Origin: Pseudomonadota bacterium
Lineage (GTDB): Bacteria; Pseudomonadota; Alphaproteobacteria; SHVZ01
Length of the DNA stretch: 64,000 bases
Reading direction: 5' to 3'
NCBI GenBank assembly: GCA_016195085.1
Contig: JACQAG010000047.1
Span: 1 to 64,000 of the forward strand
Below, piece by piece: positions 1 through 7,266 of this stretch. Below the pieces are notes generated by a model. That model did no database searches. It had not been told where the DNA came from and saw nothing but the letters and a program-made list of their open reading frames with translations. Position numbers and translations under genes: made by a program. Positions within the stretch are counted from its first letter, which is position 1. Each line of letters opens with the position of its first letter.

Positions 1-768
1 GACGTCAAGGGAAGGGTGATCGTGCTGCCGGCGGCGAACTTCCCCGCCGCGATGGCGGGGATGCGCACCTCGCCCATCGATGCGGGCAACCTCAACCGCA
101 GCTTCCCCGGCGACCGCGACGGCACCCCAACCTGGATGATCGCCCACTACATCGAAACCGTGCTCTTTCCCATGGCCGATGTGGTTCTCGACATCCATTC
201 CGGCGGCTCCAGCCTGCTCTATATCCCGAGCGCGCTCGTGCATGAGACGCCGGACAAGAAGCGCATGGCGCGGCTGATCGAGCTCGTCGAGGCCTTCGGC
301 GCGCCCATCGGCTACGTGACCCATGGCCGCAAGGACGACCGCACCGGCACGGGTGCCGCCGAACGGGCCGGCACGCTTCGTCTCGGCACCGAGCTCGGCG
401 GCGCCGGCATGGTTGGCGTAGACTCGACGCGGATCGCCGAGGCCGGCGTTGAGCGCATCCTCGAGTATCTCGGCATCCTGAAGCCGACCCAGCTCAGCCG
501 GGCCAGGCAGAAGACCCGGCTCATGGATGTGATGAGCCAAGCCTATTACGTCTATGCGCCCGAGTCCGGCCTGTTTGAGCCCTATGTCGATCTGGGTGCC
601 ACGGTGAAGAAGGGCCAGCCGGCGGGTGCGGTGCAGTTCGTCGACAATCCCCTGCGCCAGCCGGTGATGACCTATTTCGGCCATGACGGCATGGTCTTGT
701 GCAAGCGCGTGCCCGGCCGCATCGAGCGCGGCGACTGCCTCTTCCATCTCGCCACCGACCGGCGTTGA
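1..768 (+). CDS. Succinylglutamate desuccinylase/aspartoacylase family deacylase (partial, 5' end missing)
   Basis: The reading frame is open from base 1, so the start and the first zinc-binding motif lie upstream of the window; 255 codons remain. Visible family features are the D-I-H-S-G-G segment (zinc-binding His) near residue 63, the G-T-E-L-G-G segment with the probable catalytic Glu near residue 133, and a C-terminal beta domain. The N-terminal part resembles DoeB/EutE-like N-acetyl-diaminobutyrate deacetylases and other M14-like zinc amidohydrolases that remove acyl groups from amino acids. The substrate cannot be fixed from this fragment. The gene is followed by a dispersed inverted-repeat element. 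Confidence 0.8.
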   Translation, partial: DVKGRVIVLPAANFPAAMAGMRTSPIDAGNLNRSFPGDRDGTPTWMIAHYIETVLFPMADVVLDIHSGGSSLLYIPSALVHETPDKKRMARLIELVEAFGAPIGYVTHGRKDDRTGTGAAERAGTLRLGTELGGAGMVGVDSTRIAEAGVERILEYLGILKPTQLSRARQKTRLMDVMSQAYYVYAPESGLFEPYVDLGATVKKGQPAGAVQFVDNPLRQPVMTYFGHDGMVLCKRVPGRIERGDCLFHLATDRR

Positions 769-780
769 ACGGCGGCATCG

Positions 781-888
781 AATGCCCCCACCCCGACCCT
801 CCCCCAAACAAGTTGGGGGAGGGAGGAGGAGGATCGCGTCTAGCTCCCTCCCTCGCCGGAGGCGGGGGAGGGTTGGGGTGGGGGCATT
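781..888. repeat. Dispersed GC-rich inverted-repeat element, copy 1
   Basis: The outer arms, AATGCCCCCACCCC and GGGGTGGGGGCATT, are inverted. Inside are two further hairpins, CCCTCCCCC/GGGGGAGGG and a CCCTCCC/GGGAGGG type. The same architecture recurs at 10274-10381 and in shortened form near 46163. It fills the gap between the deacylase and the convergent DUF4864 gene, so it may act as a bidirectional transcription barrier. Confidence 0.75.
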
Positions 889-927
889 CGCGAGATGAGC
901 GAAGCAGATGCGATCGGTGGCACCGGC

Positions 928-1380
928 TCAGGCGCTGGTGTCGTCGGTCTCGGTTAGAACGCAGCCATTGATCCGCCAGCTCCCGTCCGGCTGCTGCTCC
1001 ATCATGTAGAGCGCCATCACCGGCTTGCCGTCGGGCCCGATCACGAGCACGCGCTGGGTGAGTTGGCCTTGATAGTCGACGATGTCGCGAAACTGCACGT
1101 CGCGCGGCCGGTAGACCGGCCTATAGCCGCCCCGGACCATGGCCATGAAATTCTCCGGCGTGCCGAAGAGGCCATGGATCATCGGCGAGGCGAAGGAAAA
1201 GGCGAGATCGCCGTCGTCCTTCTGGAAGGCCTGGATCTGGTTCTGGATGACGGAGCGGATCGCCTGACGATCCGACTCGCCCACAGACGGGCTAGCCGCC
1301 TCAGCGCCTCCGCCGGCGAGCCAGGCAACAGCCATCAGCAGGCATACAAACAGTCGAAGCGGCGCGGCGCGGGGCTGCAT
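928..1380 (-). CDS. DUF4864 domain secreted protein
   Basis: The product is 150 residues. The N-terminus has a basic start, a hydrophobic stretch (L-F-V-C-L-L-M-A-V-A-W-L) and an A-E-A-A cleavage-like site, so it is probably exported. The mature part matches the DUF4864 pattern: a helix beginning I-R-S-V-I-Q-N-Q-I-Q-A-F, then G-L-F-G-T-P-E-N-F-M and a G-S-W-R-I-N-G-C ending. The fold is expected to be NTF2-like; the function is unknown. The ATG at 1380 is preferred because GAGGGAG lies about seven bases upstream; an ATG at 1395 would add five residues. It converges on the deacylase across the repeat. Confidence 0.8.
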   Translation of the reverse strand: MQPRAAPLRLFVCLLMAVAWLAGGGAEAASPSVGESDRQAIRSVIQNQIQAFQKDDGDLAFSFASPMIHGLFGTPENFMAMVRGGYRPVYRPRDVQFRDIVDYQGQLTQRVLVIGPDGKPVMALYMMEQQPDGSWRINGCVLTETDDTSA

Positions 1381-1616
1381 GGGCGTCTCCCTCATCGAGG
1401 ACTGCCGGCGCTGAAACCAAGCACCGCAATGGTGCCAGGCTCCGCCGCCGAACGCCAGGCCGTGCACCCGATTGTGATGGCGCCATGCTGAGCACGCCCG
1501 GCGCCAGGCGCGGTATGGTCGTGGCGCCCCGCCACCTCGCCGTCCATGCCGGACTCGCCGTCCTGCGCGCGGCGAAAACGCGGTCGAGGCGATGGGCGTC
1601 ACCCATAGGCGCGGCG

Positions 1617-2123
1617 TCAAAGGAAGAGCTTGGCGATCTCGCCTACTGGCAAGTACAACCGCCGCCCAATCAGTGGCAGAAAGCGATAGTGCCCATAGAA
1701 AGTCCATGCATGCTCATCCTTCGCATCGACGACGAAGGCAAAGCTGGCAATTTCGCTGCGCAAGGTCCGGCTGAATGCGTCGAAAAGCAGCAATTCGCCG
1801 AGCCGCCGGCCGCGATGCCGAGTATCGATCGCAAGCCGACCCATCAAGGTTGCGGGAATCATCGGATAGCGCGGCAAACGTTTCGCCAAATTCGAGGGGA
1901 GATCGGTTAGCGAAACGCTCGTCGCTGAGAGCGTATAGTAGCCGGCGATAATGTCGTCGCCTTCCGAAACCAAAACAAAGCACGACGCGACGCGCCTCCG
2001 CGCATCCTGACCGGCTTGCGTCCAGAGATAGCGGTCGAGAGGCTCTACTCCTGAAGAGAAGCCGGACGGGTCATGGCGGCTAGCGAGCGCTTCGATCCTA
2101 AACCGCTCGGCTGCCGCCGACAC
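1617..2123 (-). CDS. GNAT-family acetyltransferase, probable TacT-type toxin
   Basis: The product is 168 residues. It has the GNAT acetyl-CoA signature with the R-x-x-G-R/G type loop (R-H-R-G-R-R-L-G) near residue 103 and the F-Y-G-H-Y-R-F segment near the C-terminus that carries the catalytic Tyr in TacT/AtaT toxins. These toxins acetylate the amino group of aminoacyl-tRNA and block translation. The GTG start directly abuts the TGA of the upstream DUF1778 gene, so translation is probably coupled. The acceptor tRNA cannot be predicted. A resistance or metabolic GNAT is less likely given the partner gene. Confidence 0.87.
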   Translation of the reverse strand: MSAAAERFRIEALASRHDPSGFSSGVEPLDRYLWTQAGQDARRRVASCFVLVSEGDDIIAGYYTLSATSVSLTDLPSNLAKRLPRYPMIPATLMGRLAIDTRHRGRRLGELLLFDAFSRTLRSEIASFAFVVDAKDEHAWTFYGHYRFLPLIGRRLYLPVGEIAKLFL

Positions 2124-2429
2124 TCAGCGCTCGATAGCCGCGATGTAGCGTCTGGCGGCGGCACGCAATCGCTCGATCGGCTCGCGCGGCTTCAGGAGCG
2201 ATTCCGCAAAAGCGCGGCTCTGCTCGGCATTGAGCCTAATTATCTGCAGCTCATCGATCGTGCGCAGCGCGGCCTGTTGGACGCTTGAGACCACGAAATC
2301 CGTCAAGGTGCGTCCCTGCAGTTCCGCCGCGCGTTGGAACAGGGCCTTCTGATCGCGCGAAATGCGCGCCTCCAGCCGTTCCTTGCGCGCCTGCGGGCGC
2401 CTTGTCGTTTCTGCGGCCCTATTCGCCAT
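2124..2429 (-). CDS. DUF1778 antitoxin (TacA-type ribbon-helix-helix)
   Basis: The product is 101 residues. The sequence E-R-L-E-A-R-I-S-R-D-Q-K and the following helix R-A-A-E-L-Q-G-R-T-L-T-D-F-V match the ribbon-helix-helix DNA-binding region of DUF1778 antitoxins, and the C-terminal tail would wrap the acetyltransferase. The ATG at 2429 is chosen because GGAG lies eight bases upstream; the upstream in-frame ATG at 2450 lacks such a site. The gene is first in a two-gene unit with its own promoter at 2454-2482, and family members repress their own operon. Confidence 0.87.
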   Translation of the reverse strand: MANRAAETTRRPQARKERLEARISRDQKALFQRAAELQGRTLTDFVVSSVQQAALRTIDELQIIRLNAEQSRAFAESLLKPREPIERLRAAARRYIAAIER

Positions 2430-2453
2430 CAGCGTCACTCCGTGCCCCAAAGG

Positions 2454-2482
2454 TATGTACGGCTAATCGCCGGACAATTCAA
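2454..2482 (-). promoter_or_regulatory. Sigma-70-like promoter of the toxin-antitoxin operon
   Basis: Reading the minus strand, TTGAAT (-35) is separated by exactly 17 bases from TACATA (-10). The start codon at 2429 follows with a short leader. A GTATGTAC near-palindrome overlaps the -10 box and could be part of the antitoxin operator. Confidence 0.6.
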
Positions 2483-2772
2483 GAACTCTACCGTGATCGA
2501 GCCCGAAGGGTGAAAGGCCGCATCATTGAGAGAGCGAATCCAGCTGGAGGCAAGCGCGCGAATCCCGCGGGGTGGCCAGAGTTCGCTCGCCTAGAGAGTA
2601 TTGGGCCGGTTTTCGGCTCTACTTCTGCTGAGAACACTCTTCGCGCTGCCTCTATCGTCATGCAACCTATGGACACAGTAATGACGTGCCCGCCAACGTG
2701 CTCTGCCGGGTTGGTCAGCTCCGGCTACAGACTCGTCAGCAGAACACGCTCCAAGCCCAATTGGAGGACGCT

Positions 2773-3645
2773 ATGAACTTGAACGATCTCCTCGCAAAGC
2801 AGAGCATCGATCCGAGCCTGGTCGTCGTCATGCGCCATCGGCCTTTCGAGGAAGAGCTGAGACAGATCCTGCCATGGCTAGCGGCAGAGAAGCCGCGCCT
2901 GTACAACGCCTACCAGCAGTCCCGCTATGAAAGGCAGGAAAAAGCGCTGTCGCGCGCCCGGTACATCGTGTCCCTCATTGGGCATGAACCCGATCGCGCG
3001 CTGTTCGTCGGCGTATACAAGGTTGGCGCAACAAGGACACTCAGTCGCAAGCAGTTCTGGGAAATTCCTGCTAACCTCGACCTCAGATCATTTGGGATGA
3101 CCGGGTTCTCAGAGAACGACAAGCGAAATTCCACCCTGTTGTTCGAACTCGACCAAACCGACGTCTACGCGAAATGGAAGGGAAAACTCGTCCTCGGCTG
3201 GCCAGGCGGCGGACGCACCTGGTGTCGTTGGGCAGAGCGTAACGAGTTTCCTGTCGAGGCTATCCTTGATGAGAGCTTGCTGGTCCGTGCCATGCCCATT
3301 GCCGAGGAGCTTAGACTGTCATGGAAGGAGCTGACGGCGCTCCCGAAGTCATGGGGAATAAGCTTGTCCCAGTGGCGTGGAATCTACCTGATCGTCGACG
3401 CATCGGATGGAAAAGGCTATGTCGGCTCAGCCTATGGCGCTGACAATCTCCATCGACGTTGGTTGAGCTACGGAGCGTCGGGCCATGGAGGGAACAAGAG
3501 GCTCCGAGAGCGCGACCCGTACAATTTCCGATTCTCGATCCTGCAACTCCTAGCCCAAGACACGGAAAGCGAACAGGTGCTGCGCATCGAGAGCAATTGG
3601 AAAGAGCGCTTGCACACGCGCAAATTCGGCCTCAACGACAACTAA
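2773..3645 (+). CDS. GIY-YIG domain protein of unknown role
   Basis: The product is 290 residues. The C-terminal third has the GIY-YIG nuclease signature: W-R-G-I-Y-L-I-V near residue 200, then G-Y-V-G-S-A-Y-G, and an Arg (R-R-W-L) downstream where the catalytic Arg lies in the family. A Glu in the E-S-N-W-K-E-R tail is a candidate metal ligand. The N-terminal 190 residues are not recognised but hold a probable beta-rich domain, as seen in stand-alone GIY-YIG proteins with an N-terminal sensor. The ATG at 2773 has GGAGG six bases upstream; an upstream start would add 29 residues without such a site. The composition is less GC-rich than its neighbours, which fits acquisition alongside the toxin-antitoxin pair. 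Confidence 0.75.
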   Translation: MNLNDLLAKQSIDPSLVVVMRHRPFEEELRQILPWLAAEKPRLYNAYQQSRYERQEKALSRARYIVSLIGHEPDRALFVGVYKVGATRTLSRKQFWEIPANLDLRSFGMTGFSENDKRNSTLLFELDQTDVYAKWKGKLVLGWPGGGRTWCRWAERNEFPVEAILDESLLVRAMPIAEELRLSWKELTALPKSWGISLSQWRGIYLIVDASDGKGYVGSAYGADNLHRRWLSYGASGHGGNKRLRERDPYNFRFSILQLLAQDTESEQVLRIESNWKERLHTRKFGLNDN

Positions 3646-3691
3646 GATTCACACTCCGGCCTGCAAAGGTGAACCATCTTCTCCGGCCGGC

Positions 3692-5407
3692 TCATCTCGG
3701 CAGATCGAGCGCGCTCTCCACCACCCTCACCGTCATCTTCTCGGCACGGCCGCGAATGTCGATGTCGTGCCGGGGAAAGCGGCCGAGATCGACGCCGGCC
3801 AAGGCCTCGACCGCGCTGGAGACGATGAGCTGCGCCTTGAACTCCTTCGACAGGCTCTCGAGCCGGCTGGCGCTGTTGACGGCATCGCCGATGGCGGTGA
3901 GCGAGGTCGCCCGTCCGTAGCCCATCTCGCCGACGATCGCCGCTCCGGCGTGAATGCCGATGCCGATGCGCAACGGCTCGGAGAGCTCGCTCGCCAGCGA
4001 GGAGTTGAGCGTCTGCAGGTTCTCCGCCATGGCGCGGGCGGCGGCGAGCGCCTCCTTGGCGCCGGCGGCGGGGCTGGATTCGATCCCGAACAACGCCATC
4101 ACGCCGTCGCCGATGAACTTGTCGACGCGGCCGCCGGCGCGCTCGACCGCATGTCCCATCTCGGCGAAATACCGGTTGAGCAGAAAGACCACGTCGAAGG
4201 GCAAGCGGTGCTCGGAGAGCCGGGTGAAGGCTCTGAGATCGGCGAAGAGGATGGCGATCTCCTGCTCGCGCCCGGCGAGATAGCCCGGCCGCCGCAACGC
4301 CTCCCTGGGCGTCGCCGTCGGCGGCAGGAGCGGGCTCACCTCGAGATCCGCGCTCGGGCGGATCTGGCAGGCCAGGCGCACCTTGGGCGGCGCTCCCACC
4401 CGGTCCAGGACCTTCTGCTCCTCGGGCAATGGCGGTTCAAGGAGCTCAGCACCGGCGCCGACGCGCACCCGGCAGGTGGAGCAGCGGCCGCGGCCGCCGC
4501 AGACCGAGGCATGGGGTATCACGGCCGACCGGCTGGCCTCGAGCACGGTCATGCCGGGCTGGATGACGACCGCTCGGCCATCGGGATAGCGGAGCGTGAT
4601 GCCGCCCCGCCGCACCTCCACCAGCTGGCGGACCCAGCGCGCGAGGAGGACGCAGGCAAGCGCCGCGGCGAAGCCGATTTGGATGTCATCCTGCAGCGCC
4701 AGCAGGCGCTCTTGCATCTCGGCCGAGGGCTGGCCGATGGCAGCCAACGCCCTTTGCAGCCAACGCTCGTTCTGGGCGAGGATGAGGACGTTGCGACCGG
4801 CAACGCCGAAACCGAGCAGCGCCAGGACCGGCATCAAGAGGACGGCCCCATAGAGGTAGGGGACGGAGCGGGAATACCAGGGGCTGAGCCTCAGCCAGAA
4901 ATGCAGCCCGATACAGCCATGCAGCCAGGCGACCAGCAGCACCACAACCTGCAGCAGGCCCGTCTGGGGGTTAAAGACCCAGTAGCTGAGCAGCACGTAT
5001 GTGTAGCTGTCGTTGATGTCGAGGAAGTCGTGGGCAAGGCGGGTGCCGAAATAGTGCTGCAGCAGCATCGGCGGGATGCTGAGGCCGAGGAGCAACTGGG
5101 CCGCTTCCCAGGGCGGCATGCGGAGGCTGCGGCGGCGGTAGATCGACCACAGGGCCAGCAGGATGTGGGTGCCAAAGGCGGTGTAAAACACCACCGAAAC
5201 CGGCGGGAAGCGCCAGAAGCCGATGAAGACCTGGCGGGCCAGTTCGAGCGCGTCCAGGGAAATCAACCCGAAGGCGTGGTTGGTGAGATGTGTGACCACG
5301 TAGGTGAAAAGCACGAGCCCGGAGCCTAGCCGCGTGCGGCGCACCATCAGCGCCCAGTCGACGCGCAGGGCCGCCATCGTGACGGTTCCCATGGCTGGTG
5401 CGCTCAT
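3692..5407 (-). CDS. Membrane redox adenylate cyclase: SDH-like cytochrome b + 2Fe-2S + class III cyclase
   Basis: The product is 571 residues. Residues 20-260 hold about six membrane helices with several His (40, 44, 81, 118, 163, 169) in a succinate-dehydrogenase-cytochrome-b-like region. Residues 270-350 are a plant-type ferredoxin domain with Cys303, 309, 312 and 347. Residues 380-560 are a class III cyclase with F-A-D-L-R-A-F-T (Asp390), G-D-G-V-M-A-L-F-G (Asp434) and A-I-G-D-A-V-N-S-A-S-R. The order matches CyaC of Sinorhizobium meliloti, a quinone-responsive diheme cyclase. Output is probably cAMP, controlled by membrane redox state. The ATG at 5407 has GGGAG about six bases upstream. 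The gene is divergent from the ABC operon. Confidence 0.87.
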   Translation of the reverse strand: MSAPAMGTVTMAALRVDWALMVRRTRLGSGLVLFTYVVTHLTNHAFGLISLDALELARQVFIGFWRFPPVSVVFYTAFGTHILLALWSIYRRRSLRMPPWEAAQLLLGLSIPPMLLQHYFGTRLAHDFLDINDSYTYVLLSYWVFNPQTGLLQVVVLLVAWLHGCIGLHFWLRLSPWYSRSVPYLYGAVLLMPVLALLGFGVAGRNVLILAQNERWLQRALAAIGQPSAEMQERLLALQDDIQIGFAAALACVLLARWVRQLVEVRRGGITLRYPDGRAVVIQPGMTVLEASRSAVIPHASVCGGRGRCSTCRVRVGAGAELLEPPLPEEQKVLDRVGAPPKVRLACQIRPSADLEVSPLLPPTATPREALRRPGYLAGREQEIAILFADLRAFTRLSEHRLPFDVVFLLNRYFAEMGHAVERAGGRVDKFIGDGVMALFGIESSPAAGAKEALAAARAMAENLQTLNSSLASELSEPLRIGIGIHAGAAIVGEMGYGRATSLTAIGDAVNSASRLESLSKEFKAQLIVSSAVEALAGVDLGRFPRHDIDIRGRAEKMTVRVVESALDLPR

Positions 5408-5562
5408 GCTATCTCCCGGTGCCGTCCTCGGCTCCAACCTAGCACGGGGCGCCTTTCCGGCCGCCACGATGTTGCCGCAATTTGCTCTTTGCAATGCCGT
5501 GCCGACGGATGGCCGCTTGCGCCGGCGCGGCGCCGACGACAACGAAGTATGAGGGAGTCCGC

Positions 5563-6498
5563 ATGGCGGCGATGATCGAGATCGAGGGCCTGACCAAAAG
5601 GTTCGGATCCATTCTCGCGGTCGATCACATCTCCTTCGCCGTCGATCACGGCGAGGTGCTGGGATTTCTCGGGCCGAACGGGGCCGGCAAGTCGACGACG
5701 ATGAAGATGATCACCGGCTTCCTGGCACCCAGCTCCGGCTCGGCCCGCGTCTGCGGCTTCGACGTGGCCGATCGTCCGATCGAGGTGAAGAAGCGTGTCG
5801 GCTACCTGCCGGAGGGCGCGCCCGGATATCCCGACATGACGCCGGCGGCGTTCCTCGACTTCATCGCGCGCATCCGCAGCTACTCCGGCGCCGAGAAGCG
5901 GCGGCGGGTCGCCGAAGCGGTCGCCAAGACGCAGCTGGACGAAGTGCTCTACCAGCCGATCGACACCCTATCCAAGGGCTTCAAGCGGCGCGTCGGCCTG
6001 GCGCAGGCGCTCCTGCACGATCCCGAGGTCCTGATCCTGGACGAGCCCACTGACGGGCTCGACCCCAATCAGAAGCATGAGGTGCGCACCCTCATCCGCG
6101 CCATGGCGGCGGACAAGGCGATCATCATCTCGACCCACATCCTGGAGGAGGTGGACGCGGTGTGCACGCGGGCGGTGGTCATCGCCCAGGGCCGCATCGT
6201 CGCCGACGGGACGCCGGCCGAGCTGGAGCAGCGCTCGCGCTATCACAATGCCGTGACCATCCGCTTGGTGAACGGCGCCGATCTCGGCCCCATTCGCGCC
6301 GCCCTTCAGCGGCTCTCCAGCGTGGCCGCCGTCGATGCCGACGGCACCACCAACACGCTGACGGCGTTTGCCAGCAATCGCGACCGCATCGTCGAGGAGG
6401 TCGGCCAGATCAGCCGCGAGAACGAGTGGCCCATCGCCGAGATTCGCGTCGAGCGCGGGCGCCTCGACGAGGTCTTCCGCCGCGTCACCCAGCCCTGA
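5563..6498 (+). CDS. ABC transporter ATP-binding protein, gliding-type (GldA-like)
   Basis: The product is 311 residues. Walker A is G-P-N-G-A-G-K-S-T near residue 38, the signature is L-S-K-G-F-K-R-R in place of LSGGQ, and Walker B is L-I-L-D-E-P-T-D-G-L-D-P. A C-terminal extension of about 80 residues follows the nucleotide-binding domain. The ATG at 5563 has GAGGGAG upstream. It leads an operon with an ABC-2 permease, a GldG-like protein and a DUF4340 protein, an arrangement widespread in bacteria that do not glide. The cargo is unknown. Confidence 0.88.
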   Translation: MAAMIEIEGLTKRFGSILAVDHISFAVDHGEVLGFLGPNGAGKSTTMKMITGFLAPSSGSARVCGFDVADRPIEVKKRVGYLPEGAPGYPDMTPAAFLDFIARIRSYSGAEKRRRVAEAVAKTQLDEVLYQPIDTLSKGFKRRVGLAQALLHDPEVLILDEPTDGLDPNQKHEVRTLIRAMAADKAIIISTHILEEVDAVCTRAVVIAQGRIVADGTPAELEQRSRYHNAVTIRLVNGADLGPIRAALQRLSSVAAVDADGTTNTLTAFASNRDRIVEEVGQISRENEWPIAEIRVERGRLDEVFRRVTQP

Positions 6499-6517
6499 GC
6501 GGGAGCAGAGCACGAGC

Positions 6518-7252
6518 ATGCTGAACACCTTCACCATCTTTCGCCGCGAGCTAACGAGCTACTTCATCACGCCGCTCGCCTACATCTTCATCGTCATCTT
6601 CCTCGCCACCGCCGGCACGCTGACCTTTTTCGTCGGCAATTTCTTCACCCGCGGCCAGGCCGATCTCGAGCCCTTCTTCGGCTTTCATCCCTGGCTCTAC
6701 CTCATCCTGATTCCGGCGATCACCATGCGGTTGTGGGCGGAGGAGCGGAAGACCGGCACGGTCGAGCTTTTGCTGACCCTGCCGATCTCGATGACCCAGG
6801 CGGTCCTGGGCAAGTTCCTGGCGGCCTGGGTGTTCGCGGGCATCGCGCTCGCCCTCACCTTTCCCATGTGGATCACCGTCAATGTGCTGGGCAGCCCCGA
6901 CAACGGCACCGTCCTCGCCGCCTATGGCGGGAGCTGGCTCATGGCCGGCGCCTTTCTTGCCATCGGCGCGGCGATCTCGCCCTTGACCAAGAACCAGGTG
7001 ATCGCCTTCGTGCTGACCACGGCGATCTGCTTCATCTTCACCGTCAGCGGCTCGGGCCTGGTGCTCAACTTCTTCAGCGGCTGGGCGCCGACCTTGGTGG
7101 TGGACACCATCGCCGCCTTCAGCTTCATCACCAACTTCAACGCCATCGCCCGCGGCGTCATCGACTTGCACAACCTCATCTACTTCGCCTCGATCATCGC
7201 CTTCTTCCTGTTCGTCAACGTGCAGCTGGTCGACCTGAAGAAGGCCGGGTGA
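6518..7252 (+). CDS. ABC-2 type permease (GldF-like)
   Basis: The product is 244 residues with about six membrane segments. It starts with the cytosolic F-R-R-E-L-T-S-Y-F segment typical of GldF-like ABC-2 permeases and contains the conserved W-A-E-E-R-K-T-G-T-V-E-L-L-L-T-L-P-I loop after the second helix. The ATG at 6518 lies 19 bases after the ATPase stop, and upstream in-frame codons have no homology. It forms the membrane channel with the upstream ATPase. Confidence 0.88.
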   Translation: MLNTFTIFRRELTSYFITPLAYIFIVIFLATAGTLTFFVGNFFTRGQADLEPFFGFHPWLYLILIPAITMRLWAEERKTGTVELLLTLPISMTQAVLGKFLAAWVFAGIALALTFPMWITVNVLGSPDNGTVLAAYGGSWLMAGAFLAIGAAISPLTKNQVIAFVLTTAICFIFTVSGSGLVLNFFSGWAPTLVVDTIAAFSFITNFNAIARGVIDLHNLIYFASIIAFFLFVNVQLVDLKKAG

Positions 7253-7266
7253 AGGGGAACCGACCC

